Assembly: GCA_004151065.3 (NCBI GenBank)
Contig: NWUY0300050808.1
Location: forward strand, 14,369-34,700
From: Larix sibirica
Taxonomy: Eukaryota > Streptophyta > Pinopsida > Pinales > Pinaceae
DNA length: 20,332 nt
Reading direction: 5' to 3'
In this document: in pieces, positions 1 to 10,247 of the stretch
Position numbering within the stretch: position 1 is the stretch's first letter
Layout: every line of letters starts with the position of its first letter
Notes under the pieces: generated by a model
Seen by the model: only the letters and a program-made list of their open reading frames with translations
Database searches by the model: none
Told to the model about the DNA's origin: nothing
Program-made: the position numbers and the translations under genes

Positions 1-1
1 G

Positions 2-700
2 GATGCCATCAAAATGGATACCCTGCATCTTGATAGAGAGACCAATGACTGATGGTTCCATGGCATGAAGACCTTGGGGCATGACCAAGTGTCAACTTCT
101 GAAGAGTTCACTAGAAGATTGGTTGAAAGGTTTGATCGGAAGTATCTTGATATATCCTTTAGGGATCTTGCACATCTAAGACAGACAGGAACTATTGAGG
201 CTTATATTTCCGATTTCCAGAAGCTAGCTATAATGGTCACTAGTATATCTAAAGCTCACTTGATCCTTTTAGTCCTAGAAGGGTTAGTAGAGCCATTGAA
301 GGGGTTGGTTAAATCTTATAGGACATCTAGTCTGTAGGATACAATGAGCAGAACAACATATCTGCAAGATGCCATACCAAGAACAAGGTTCCCACCAAGA
401 GCCAATAATCTGACTGAAGTCATGGACAAGAAACCTTCCCAAAGAGATTCAATAGATAATTTCAAGAAGGAGGTCACTTTCATAGACCGAGATGAATTAA
501 GGAGGAGAAAGCTATGCTTCTCTTGCCAGGAACCATGGGATTTGAGCCATAACTGTGCTAAGGGTAAGGAACATCACATTGAGTTCTTTTCAGAGAGCAA
601 AGTTGAGGAAGAACTGGTTGAAGCAGATGGTTATTATGTGATAGCAGATGAAAAGAACCTACCACCTACAAGTGGAAAGATTGCAGTCATGATTGGAGTA
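2..700 (+). pseudogene. Ty3/Gypsy gag remnant (capsid part plus zinc knuckle)
   Basis: Reading frame 2 carries a Gypsy-type capsid segment: a stretch resembling LHLDRETND-WFHG, then EEFTRRLVERFDRKY and LRQTGTIEAYISDFQKLA, which is the usual order of the Retrotrans_gag domain. Further on, at about 514-555, CFSCQEPWDLSHNC matches the C-x2-C-x7-H-x-C form of nucleocapsid knuckle common in plant Gypsy elements. Gag coats the element RNA. The frame is broken by TGA at 50-52, where the family normally has Trp (W-W/F), and by TAG at 335-337, where Gln (LQD) is expected; both fit C-to-T or G-to-A change. The 5' end lies outside the window. The family call is strong, and the copy is clearly dead. Confidence 0.85.
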
Positions 701-1110
701 CCTCAATTCCACACTCTTAGATTCAAAGGAGTGGTGCCAGGGAAAAGAGTTACAAATTTGGTTGATGGAGCTGACACTCATAATTACATTGACTTAGCCT
801 TGGTGGAAAGAAGGAAGCCACCTATTGAAACCTTTAAAGGTTTCATTGTTATCATACCAGGTAATAACTCCATGGATTGTACTAAATGGATTCCAAATCT
901 GAAAGATATAATTTTTATGTTGTTAATGTTTCCAACACCAACTTGGTGTTGGGAGTATAATGGTTTTACTCCATTGGAGAGAATTCCATGAATTATCAAG
1001 TGCCTCAAATAAGTTTCAAAGATTCTGATGGGAAGCGGATAATTTTGCGAGGCATCAAACCTATCCTGATCAAGTGGTGTCTTTACATAGTATGAGAGAA
1101 ATATTGAGAC
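701..1110 (+). pseudogene. Ty3/Gypsy aspartic protease and linker remnant
   Basis: Downstream of the gag knuckle the frame continues into a retropepsin-like segment. The active-site block reads NLVDGADTHNYIDLAL (about 760-800), where plant Gypsy proteases usually have LxDSGSTHNFI, so the catalytic D-S-G has become D-G-A. A frameshift before about 950 moves the reading into frame 1. There the conserved block after the protease, normally LGVQW, reads G-V-stop-W with TAA at 958-960 (CAA expected), followed by DSDGKRIILRGI. Protease would process Gag-Pol; this copy cannot. After about 1110 the similarity fades, and no RT motif such as PYR or YxDD follows. Confidence 0.75.
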
Positions 1111-1649
1111 ATGGATACCCCCCACATGGAAGGACACCTAATAAAGGATTAAATTACATTCATGTATTATTGGATGCAACAGTGCAAGAAAGAGATTTGA
1201 AAGCACAAGAGAAGATCCAATTTTTTTGGATAAAATGGTGAGTATTCTCAGTGGCATCGGTAGTGATGCACTATCAATAGGGATCCTGGCATTATTTGGA
1301 ATGAAAAGTTGTTCCAAGGGACCAAAATATTGAGAGGTATGCAACGGGATCAATGGGATCCTGAAGGGTTAGTTAGCCTTAACTTTCAGAAGTATATCCA
1401 TGGGAAACAGTGGTATGATTTCCTAAGTGGGAACTTTTATGATGGATGGACACACTATGTTTCTGCTTGGTGTTTTGTGAGGCTCCAAAAGACTCTTTGT
1501 GTTGGCAATAAGCAAGGTGAAAGACGGTGGTATAAGAAGGTTTTTGGGAAACTTCCTCCTAGTAGACTACCAAACAAAATAGTTGAGCAAGTTTTGTAGC
1601 ACTATAAGCTAAAATTGCTTGAGGACAAGCAATCTTGGGTGGGGAGGAC
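1111..1649 (+). other. Unassigned internal end of the Gypsy element, with polypurine tract
   Basis: This stretch joins the protease linker to the LTR, but I cannot recognise RT, RNase H or integrase in any frame. One open stretch of 96 codons (1309-1599) and its in-frame extension past the stop end in LLEDKQSW, which recalls the LEDK ending of some plant Gypsy polyproteins. A purine-rich tract, GGGTGGGGAGGAC (1637-1649), lies directly before the TG of the LTR and fits the role of primer for plus-strand synthesis. The simplest reading is an element that lost most of pol by internal deletion. Confidence 0.5.
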
Positions 1650-1924
1650 TGTAATGTCCCCTCCCTCAGGGCCTCATGGCCAGCCTTCACTCTTATCAAC
1701 CCCTAAAGATTCTATAAAAAAAGAAAAAGTATAGGGGTTAATTTTGAATATAATAATTGTCATAGTTTAATTAAATTTGGAACTTAGGAAAAGTGTGCAT
1801 CATATTAATTGTAAATATTTCATTATTATTTAATTTTACGCTGAGTGGACATGATTAAGTGGCAAGGAGGGAGCATATGAGATAGGTGGAACCATTGAGT
1901 TGTCATTCACAACAAAAACTAGAA

Positions 1925-2190
1925 GAGAAGTAGGAAAAAATCCACAAAGCCACTAAAAAGATGGAGGCATCATAAAAGCAGGAAAAACTCAGAGTAGCAG
2001 AAAGTAGGATAAAAGCAGGAAAGCTCATAAAAGCATAAGAAAGAAGAAAGGAAGGAAAAAACATGGAAAAGAAGGAAAGTAGAGAAAATACAGGAAAAAC
2101 AAGATGTTTCCAAAAGCAGAAAAGTAGACCAAAACAGAAAGGCAACAAAGCAAGGAAAACAAAGAAGGCAAAAACTGCAGGCTCAAAAAT
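1925..2190 (+). repeat. Purine-rich imperfect repeat in LTR U3
   Basis: The + strand is almost all A and G, with repeated words such as AAAGCAGGAAAA, AAGCAGGAAAG, AAAGCATAAGAAAG and AAAACAGAAAGG. This is a decayed short-unit repeat upstream of the TATA box, where LTR promoters often carry enhancer repeats. The enhancer role is inferred. Confidence 0.5.
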
Positions 2191-2257
2191 TAGCAATGAG
2201 GGGGCATTGGTTGAGGAGGATGGAACACATTCAATGCATTTGGAGACCAACTTATCT

Positions 2258-2264
2258 TATAAAA
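2258..2264 (+). promoter_or_regulatory. TATA box of the Gypsy LTR
   Basis: TATAAAA in the context CTTATAAAAG lies about 600 bp into the LTR, downstream of the purine-rich repeat. Its position fits the U3/R boundary, which predicts transcript starts near 2285-2295 on the + strand, reading toward the LINE. Whether it is active cannot be seen. Confidence 0.5.
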
Positions 2265-3158
2265 GAAGAAGGTGCACCCCAATGAACATATTTTGTCACT
2301 TTTGATGTTTTTCTTGAGAGCTTTGCTTCTTAGAGGCTTGGGAGATGTGCCCCTAGCCAGCTTTGGGCGATGTGCCCCATTGAAAACATGTTACATTCAT
2401 ATACATAGTTCCATTGCAACAGTTAGAGTCTAATTCGCAGGTCTAATTAACCCCACATATAGAAGTATTCGAGTCTCCAGAGTTGGTGCAGAGATTGATG
2501 CAAGATTATTGTGAATTGTGATGAGATTCATCCTAAGAAGAGATCAATTAGAGTAATTGCACACCCCTATGAGATACATCAGTTGTTTGTGTTCCTACCA
2601 TGAGATTCCATATGATTCTCTTTTTCCCATGGCTCTGATTCAATATTGCTATCTCTTCTCTCATTCTCCTATTGAAGAATTTTGCTTCTATATTGTGAAA
2701 TCTTAAAGGTTGAGAACTATTTGTAAGTTTGGTTCATGATTACTATCAATTGCTGCTATAAAATTCTAATGTAAGCTTGTTGTTGTTCTTTTACATGTAT
2801 TTGAATTCATGCATCAGTTCTGAGAATTTGTGAGCCCCTGAGGCTATTTGTAATTCAGTGTTTCAAGGCTTGCTCCCTATGCATAGAAACTTTGACTAGT
2901 TTTGCATAATTTGTAGTGGAATAATTTATGTGAGTCCATCTCTGAATATGTAAGTTGCTACAAGCTATTAAGATCATGTTGAATCCATCCCAAGCCTTAA
3001 TTTAGAAATTTGTGACCCTCTAGGGTCATTTGGAAAATCCTGGAAGTTAACTAGTTTTGTAGTCCCAGATAATGCCCTTGTTTGTTTGGCCTCCAAACTC
3101 TGTTAGGTTGTGTCCAAATCCTTGTATTCTTGTTGTAGCAGGGTGGGGACATTCCACA

Positions 3159-3481
3159 TAGCTTACCTCAGGTCTGAGTACTTCCAATGGTCACCGAAAG
3201 CCTTGGGTTTCCACAGAAGTCCCATGGAAAATTGCCTTGAAGCCTTGGGTTTAGCCCAAGGAGTCTACCCGGGCGTGAAGTATGCATAAATGTGCCACTG
3301 TCGAGGTATTGGCCTTGCTGTCATCTTATTTTCAGACTAGTAGGTCTGAACTTCATCTTGGGAGAAATTGGGATTGTCTAGTGTTGTTTGGGATTTTCCT
3401 CCATAATTCTAGTCAAACTAGTTAGTCAATGGTTCCAAGTAATCCACTATTTGTTTAAATTTTTGCAAATTTTGAGTTAAT
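3159..3481. other. Unassigned stretch between Gypsy LTR and LINE
   Basis: There is no coding potential and no repeat I recognise. It may be the 5' untranslated leader of the LINE that follows, or old intergenic sequence. A short near-repeat of GCCTTGGGTTT occurs at about 3200 and 3242. Confidence 0.4.
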
Positions 3482-4541
3482 GTGCCTATGATCATATTAG
3501 GTATACTACAGTTATCTTCCAGGGCTCTGATGGGTAAATTTGAGTATATTAAACTGTATCAAATGGATATTTTGGAATGGATTTATCGTACCTGGAAACC
3601 CCTTATCAATTATGTTCCAAGGGTCATTATGTTGATGAATGGTTGGATCTATTTCCACTTTCTGTCGGAGGAGAGCCTTCAAATTATCTCTTCCAATTTC
3701 TTGGTTATTGGAAATGGATCCTTGGTGCTATGCAGATGGAATTTAGCTTTCGACCCTTGGAAGGAGAAGTTAAAGAAGCAACATCTATGGGTTCTCCTTT
3801 TGGGTTTCACTATTCACTGTTGGAACTTTCATGCTTTTATGGTTGTTGCCAACTCTATCAGTCGCTTCATCTTGGTTGAAGAAGAAAATCTCATGTTCTT
3901 TGACTGGAAGGTGCTGAGGGTTTTGGTTGAAATTGATACTTTGGAAGGTATTCCTGATGAGCTTGAAGTAAGATGGGACAATGGCTCTTTCATTAATTGA
4001 TTGGATTATTGGTGGATTCCCTTCCACTGCTTTCAGTGCCATAAGACTAGACATTTCCATCAACATTGCTCTATGGATTCTTGGGGACGGATTCTGCCTC
4101 TGCGGACTCATGTTCTTCCCAAGTGGAATCTGATGAATCAGAGCCCAATCTTTCATTTCCGTTTCCATTGGATTTGGAGTTGACATCGATTTTCATGGGC
4201 AAGTTCTGCACTTTTCTCCCTTTGTTGTTAAAATCCCTTACTGTGGATGAAATATTGGGTTCCTTGAAATTGTCTTCACCTTTGAAGGAGGGGGAGCTGG
4301 ATGGGGTGGCTTCTGGAGATGGATGGGGTGGCTTCTGATGTCTTTGTGTCTACCTCGGAGGATCTTGGTAGTAGGCCGTCAGACTTGGGGGGTTCTTTCT
4401 CATATTTTCCCGTTCCGTGAGAATGATGTACACAACATCCCTTCCCACAACCTAGTCTCGATGCTTGAGTCGGTGTCTCAGAAAAATGAGGAACATTTAT
4501 GTGGTGTAGGGTCGGTTAATGTTTCTAGGGTTCCTCCTTAA
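3482..4541 (+). pseudogene. L1-type LINE ORF1 remnant (DUF4283-like plus CCHC knuckle)
   Basis: Residues 10-150 follow the DUF4283 pattern seen in plant LINE ORF1 proteins: MGKFEYIKL near the start, then a block with FDPWKEKLKKQHLWVLL, then NSISRFI and a VEIDTLEGIPDE segment. After an in-frame TGA at 3998-4000 the same frame continues as LDYWWIPFHC into CFQCHKTRHFHQHC, an exact C-x2-C-x4-H-x4-C nucleic-acid-binding knuckle (about 4031-4072). Behind it comes an acidic, Ser-rich linker (frame 1 from 4066) whose frame is broken near 4320 by a 22-bp duplication. ORF1 binds element RNA. The start at 3482 is the first Met upstream of the domain. Inactive because of several frame breaks. Confidence 0.8.
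4298..4337 (+). repeat. 22-bp micro-duplication that breaks LINE ORF1
   Basis: TGGATGGGGTGGCTTCTG occurs at 4298-4315 and again at 4320-4337, a period of 22. Since 22 is not a multiple of 3, frame 1 runs into a stop just after the second copy, while frame 2 stays open for about 30 codons with the same acidic, Ser-rich character. Confidence 0.8.
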
Positions 4542-4953
4542 ATGGTTTCGACTTCTCTTCAAATTTCCATCTCTCCCTCCCCTCTTGAAGATCAGTTCAT
4601 GTGGGATACTTGTTGTTCTCCTTCTTTTGGTAATTGCTAATTACATTATTCTGGGGGGTTACATGCAATAATATGATTCCGACCTATGTCGGTATCTCTG
4701 ACAATAATGGTGATTCCATCCCGATTGCCTCTATGAGGAATCCCTTTGTTACTACCCAAAAAACAAAAAAGGGAAAGAATGGTAAACCCCCTAATATCCC
4801 TTATGGGAAGTTGTCTAGGGACATGCCTTCTTGCATTAAACCTAAGGTGTCTTTCTTGTATTTTGTATCTATGACTTTATCCTTTGATTCTCCTCCCTTT
4901 TCATCAAATGGGGATCTTAGAGCAGGTTTGCCCCAAAATGGCGGTACCTAATG
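4542..4953 (+). pseudogene. Degraded ORF1 C-terminal / inter-ORF part of the LINE
   Basis: A 105-codon open stretch (4634-4951) contains a basic patch, TQKTKKGKNGKPP. It sits between the ORF1 linker and the ORF2 endonuclease start, so it is probably the ORF1 tail. No domain is recognisable. It ends about 17 nt before the conserved NIRGIG block of ORF2. Confidence 0.45.
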
Positions 4954-5640
4954 ATTTTTTTTATGTTTTAATATAAGAGGGATTGGTAGTTCTCCCAAAA
5001 GAATTGCCTATGTCTTATGGCACCAAAGCATGTGATTTTTTTCTTAAGATCAAGCCACTATGGAAATGTTGTTGCTTGGATTATTGCAGCCTCTCAGGGG
5101 GATTATTGGTGGCATGGAAGCCATCTATTGTCAATTTTAAGCCATTCCATATTGTTTTAGGTATCCATATTGATGACCACCTACGAGGTTTGCAAATTTT
5201 TTTGAGTTTTTTGAATATTTATGGTCCTTACCACCACAGAAAGGATTTATGGGATAAGCGTATTTGCTCTGGGGTTCTTCAAAATCCTTCCTTAATTATT
5301 GCAGGTGATTTAAATTTCACTTTGTCTTCGGTTGAGGTCTGGGGGTATGGTGATGTGATTGACCCTCTTGCTTCCTATTTCAGGGAGAGCTTTGATAATG
5401 TGGGATTTAATGCATGTGATGCCGAGTTGTATGGTTCCTACTTGGTCAAATGGTCGCATAGGGAGTTCTAGCGTGGCTAAACGTATGGACAAGTTCTTAA
5501 TGGCTATTGGACTTAACGAATATACATGGGTAGGAAAATAATTTGGGCTATTTCTATTGGTGTATCTAATCATAAAGCCATTGCTCTTGAATTGGATTTT
5601 GATAAAAGTTTCAACTTCTTCCCTTATAAGTTCAACTAAA
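4954..5640 (+). pseudogene. LINE ORF2 endonuclease (EEP-type) remnant
   Basis: The domain opens with FNIRGIGSSPKRIAYVLWHQ (4966-5025), the usual first strand and asparagine of the apurinic-like LINE endonuclease. After a frameshift it continues as SGGLLVAWKPS, then LIIAGDLNFTLSSVEVWG with the catalytic GDxN pair intact (about 5295-5345). A second shift near 5430 leads to PTWSNGRIGSSSVAKRMDKF. The C-terminal catalytic motif, normally SDH, reads S-N-H (VSNHKAIALEL, about 5560), a loss of the key Asp. The enzyme nicks target DNA to prime reverse transcription; this copy is dead because of at least two frameshifts, stops and the D-to-N change. Confidence 0.85.
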
Positions 5641-7310
5641 CCTGGCTTGACTTGAAGGCGACTTTTGTGAGTTTGTTAAGCAGAAGTGGACATCATACTC
5701 TGAGACCATCTCCTTGCCTCCTTTACAGATCCTGATGGAAAAAATAAAGTTACTCAAACTTGAGGTCTCCAAGTAGGATTGTGAAAAAAGAGGGAAAACT
5801 CAGAAAAATTAATTTAGATTGAACATGAAATTGCTACTATGGTGGAAAATATAAATGAGGACTTATTCTCACCTAGCAGAAAAGAGAAATTGATTAGCTT
5901 GGAATTACAAAAGACTAAGCTTTTGAAATAGGAAGAAGCCACTTGAAAGATTAAAAGAAGAGTTGTCTAGGTTACACAAGGTGACAACAATACAAAATTT
6001 TTCCAGTGTTATGCTAACCAACGCAAAATCATGAACTCCATTTGGGAATTGAAGGACTCTGTTGGGAATCTTCAAACTAATAATAAGTCATTAAAAGATG
6101 CAGTGATTAGCTATTTTAAGGACATTTATAAACAAGGAACTTCTTCTAGCATGGAAGATCAATTGAAGGTGTTAAAATATTATCCTAGATTTTCCATTGT
6201 TGAGGAGGGCAATAGTATTGGTTCAAAGGTCAGTTTGGAAGGCATTAAATATGTCCTTAAAAACTTTGCAAAAGATAAAAGTCCAACTCTAGATGGATGG
6301 ACCATGGAGTTTTTTATTCATTTATTTGACCTGGTTGGACATGATATATTGATGGATGTGGAGGAATCTAGGAGGAAGGAGTATATTCTTGTCAATATGA
6401 AAGCAACATTTATTGCACTGCTCCATAAGAAGGATAATCTAGAAAGTTTTAATGAATTCATACCTATTTCCCTGTGTAATTTAATTTACAAGGTCATCTC
6501 AAATATTATATCTAATAGAATCAAACCATTTCTGGCCAAATCTATCTTTATTGAGCATTTTGGTTTCTTATTTAATCACCAAATTATGGATGTGGTTGGT
6601 GTGGCACAAGAATGCCTCCACTCTATCAAAGCACGAGATATTCAGAATTTCATTCTTAAAATGGACTTGATGAAAGTATATGATCGAGTGGATTGGACAT
6701 TTTTCAGGTTTGTTCTTATTTAGATAGGCCTTCCATTGGAGGTGACAAATTGGATCATGGCTTGTATCACTTTGGCTACCTTTGCTGTGTTAATCAATGG
6801 TTCCCCCACCTATTTCTTCACATGCAGCAGAGGCCTCAGATAGGGATGCCCTTTATCACCATTGCTATTTCTCTTGGTCATTGAAGGACTTAGTAGATCC
6901 ATTGACTATGCCAGAAAGGACAAGAAGCTAAAATGTATTAAAGTTTCATGTTCTTGCATTATCACTCATCTTTTTTTCATTGATGATGTATTAATTTTTC
7001 GGGAGTGGATCTGTGGATGAATGGGTGAGTTTTAGGGGTTTATTTGACACTTTCTGATATGTCTCAGGAATGCCAATAAGTGTTCAAAAATCTATGTTTT
7101 TATATAACTGTGTTGATTCTAGTATCTGAGATCAAATCACCCTCCTTTTCCCATATCAAATGGACATGTTGGACTGTGGCTTTAAATATCTTGGGTATTT
7201 CCTAAATCCTAATTGTTACAAGAAAGAGGACTGGTATTGGCTTCTCAGAAAGGTGGACAAAAGAATGAACAATTGGACATATAGATGGCTATCTATTGGG
7301 GATAGATGGC
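5641..7310 (+). pseudogene. LINE ORF2 reverse transcriptase remnant (first RT core copy)
   Basis: A 230-codon open stretch (6031-6723) carries successive LINE RT blocks: KDKSPTLDGWTMEFF (KSPGPDG motif), FNEFIPISLCNLIYKVIS (RPISLCN motif), and FILKMDLMKVYDRVDW with the first catalytic Asp. TAG at 6721-6723 replaces the Gln before IGLP. The same frame continues as TNWIMACI and CSRGLR-stop-GCPLSP, with TAG at 6841-6843, again at a Gln site. The active centre reads FFIDDVLIF (about 6975-7000), a variant of F-A/V-DD. A 1-nt shift follows. The conserved tail FKYLGYFLNPN and RWLSIGDR (7180-7310) is present. The enzyme copies element RNA at the nicked target; this copy cannot be expressed whole. Confidence 0.9.
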
Positions 7311-8003
7311 CTAGAGATGGTGATAAATGGCTATCCATTGGAAAAAAGAATCAACAATTGGACATATAGATGGCCTTCACTCTATCAAAGAACGGGATAT
7401 TCAAGCCTTCATTCTTAAAAAGAACTTGATCAAAGCATATGCTCGAGTGGATTGGACATTTCTCAAGTTTGTTCTTATTCAGATAGGCCTTCCGGTGGAG
7501 GTGACAAATTGGATCATGGCTTGTATCACTTCGACTACCTTTACGGTGTTAGTCAATGGTTACCCCGCCTCTTTCTTCCCATGCAGTAGAGGCCTCAAAC
7601 ATGGATTCCCTTTATCTCCATTTTTATTCTCTTGGTCATTGAAGGACTTAGCAGATCCATTGGCTGTGCCAGAAAGGACAAGAAGATAAAAGGTATTAAA
7701 GTTTCTCGTTCTTACATTATCACTTATATTTTTTTCGTTGATGATGTATTAATTTTGGGGAGTGGATCTATGGATGAATGGGTGGGTTTTCAGGCTTTAT
7801 TTGACACTTTCAGCTCTTCCTTAGGAATGGCAATAAGTGTTAAAAAATCTATGTTTTTATATAATTGTGTTGATTCTAGTATCTAAGATCAGATTGCCCT
7901 CCTTTTCCCATATCAAATGGACATGTTGGACTGTGGCTTTAAATATATTGGGTATTTCCTAAAGCCTAATTGTTACAGGAAAGAGGACTGGTATCTCCTC
8001 CTG
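6614..8003 (+). repeat. Tandem duplication of the LINE RT core (period 759 bp)
   Basis: Bases 6614-7246 align with 7373-8003 at an offset of about 759, nearly without gaps by eye and with many point differences. The homology starts at GCC(C/T)TCACTCTATCAAAG-like sequence and runs to the AAGAGGACTGGTAT block. The left copy continues for about 60 bp beyond the homology (RWLSIGDR). The joint (7247-7372) holds a second short repeat: AACAATTGGACATATAGATGG occurs near 7270 and again near 7352. Confidence 0.9.
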
Positions 8004-8005
8004 AA
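7373..8005 (+). pseudogene. Second RT core copy of the LINE
   Basis: This copy spans motif A to the FKYIGYFLKPN block. Motif A reads KKNLIKAYARVDW, so the first catalytic Asp is Asn and the Asp of KAYD is Ala. The second active-site block, FFVDDVLIL (about 7733-7760), is intact. Two Gln-site stops of the first copy are absent here: CAG at the IGLP site and CAT at the GCP site. A 1-nt deletion around 7625 shifts the frame. Both copies share a stop after NCVDSSI (TGA at about 7126, TAA at about 7885). The segment ends abruptly near 8005, before the thumb and any RNase H. Confidence 0.85.
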
Positions 8006-8557
8006 GATGGGCTGGGCTACTTAGCCCAAAACTTTGACTTTTATTTTTTCTACACAGGGCTCCACCAACCAATATGACTACCTGTGAAAGCACCAATGAT
8101 ATAAAATAATTATTTATCAGATCAAATTTAGTAAGTAAAAGTAAGGTAAATGGTAGAATTTAAGAGTAAGGTAAATGGTAGAATATTTATATTTTTTGAT
8201 AAATTTTTAGGAATTTGATAATATAATTTTGGTAAAATAATTATTTTTATTATTCAAATTGTAATTTTAATTATAAAAATAGGTTCATCATTGTAAATAT
8301 AATTTTAACAATTTCAACTTAATTTTAGTAACAATATTCCCGAAAGCTTACACCGTATACTCCCTACAAAACAGTCTCCCATTTTGAATTATGGAATCTT
8401 CTTATAACCGAAACTTCTTAACATTTGCATTAGTAACTCCATGTCCTTATCTTCAATACTTTCTGGACATGGGTTTGCTGAAATCTTTTCCCTGGATTAT
8501 CTAAATTTCACCCTCTTAAACGCTTTGACAAGCAATATATTGAGATAGAGTCGACAT
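8006..8557. other. AT-rich stretch downstream of the ABCC pseudogene, no gene
   Basis: No coding pattern is visible on either strand. It begins with a perfect short palindrome, GGGCTACTTAGCCC (8014-8027), right after the LINE break point. Positions 8341-8557 are less AT-rich and, on the minus strand, would be the 3' untranslated region of the ABCC gene. A minus-strand AATAAA (complement of 8246-8251) is a weak candidate poly(A) signal. Confidence 0.5.
8140..8188. repeat. 25-bp tandem duplication in AT-rich sequence
   Basis: AGTAAGGTAAATGGTAGAAT occurs at 8140-8159 and 8165-8184, a period of 25. Confidence 0.8.
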
Positions 8558-8688
8558 CTAATAGCGATTTAACGCTGTTAAGTTAGAGGCGCTGCCAGAT
8601 CTCCTAGAATACTCCTGAATGAGCTTTGAAAAGGCCGAGTCTTTGTTCTTCAGCAACTTCAATGGAGTGTCATATTCCAGAATCCTTC
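8558..8688 (-). pseudogene. ABCC terminal exon (C-terminal tail)
   Basis: Acceptor TTCAACAG, then GAAGGATTCTGGAATATG. With the previous exon it gives SEGRILEYDTPLKLLKNKD, then SAFSKLIQEYSRRSGS and a short tail ending in NRY and TAG (8560-8558). The pattern of Asp-Thr-Pro, a Leu-Leu helix, then S-x-F-x-K-L-x-x-E-Y-S is standard for plant ABCC C-termini. Intact. Confidence 0.9.
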
Positions 8689-8810
8689 CTGTTGAAGCAA
8701 CGAAAACCATTAGCTGCAATCGATCTTCATTGCCATGAGGCCCGGACTCATTCTCAATTTGGTATTTAAAAAAATGGCATATGAGCCCAAGAAACAAGTG
8801 TATAAGACTA

Positions 8811-9869
<1,059 letters not shown>

Positions 9870-9980
9870 GATTGATACTTAATAAACTATGGTTTGACTA
9901 CAGTGTACAATATAGGTTGGCAGGCAGATGTCTTGAATTTGATACAAACATTCTTGAGGATGTAAACTTATTCAAGATAC

Positions 9981-10044
9981 CTGTTGAATTTAGTTTGCCT
10001 TCCTTTCCCCGTATTATCTCTCCCAGTTGACATCTATCTAAAGC
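9981..10044 (-). pseudogene. ABCC exon, 64 nt (ALDRCQLGEIIR)
   Basis: Acceptor TTTCGCAG, then GCTTTAGATAGATGTCAACTGG, encoding ALDRCQLGEIIRGKEGK and LNST, with one base left over before donor GTATCT. This is the region between the Q-loop and the signature motif, normally LDKCQLGD. The leftover G joins the next exon's TG to give Val, restoring the family pattern [15 protein letters not shown]. Intact. Confidence 0.9.
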
Positions 10045-10247
10045 CTGCGAAATCATTGGCAAGCAAACAAGCTATCTGTTAAACAAATCTCAGTAACGTC
10101 CTTCTTTTGTTGCGAAATATACCCAATGCTTCATGCCAGCTTTTCACGTAGCACTGCTGGGAAAACAGTAACATATCCTTACAAAAATGTAGTTTTCATA
10201 AAATACTTACAAAGGACTGCAAAGATTCAATTAAAATGAGTGCTTAC

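Larger units (their letters stand above)
1650..3158 (+). mobile_element. Probable 3' LTR of the Ty3/Gypsy element
   Basis: The segment starts TGTAATGTCCCC right after a polypurine tract and ends GGGGACATTCCACA. The two ends are imperfect inverted repeats with the canonical TG...CA limits. The length of about 1.5 kb is plausible for a plant Gypsy LTR. It contains a TATA box (2258-2264) and no coding sequence. The partner 5' LTR and the target-site duplication lie outside the window or are lost, so the ends rest on sequence form only. Long open frames on either strand here follow from base composition (poly-A/G-rich strand) and are not genes. Confidence 0.7.

Noticed and set aside
784-1353. Two minus-strand frames opposite the Gypsy gag/protease
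   Set aside because: They overlap a well-supported + strand protein remnant and show no domain.
1903-2250. 115-codon minus-strand frame rich in Phe, Leu and Ser, looking like a membrane protein
   Set aside because: It is the complement of the purine-rich U3 repeat; the hydrophobic look follows from T/C-rich codons.
3785-4186. 133-codon minus-strand frame opposite LINE ORF1
   Set aside because: The + strand holds the DUF4283-like domain and the CCHC knuckle; this is a shadow.
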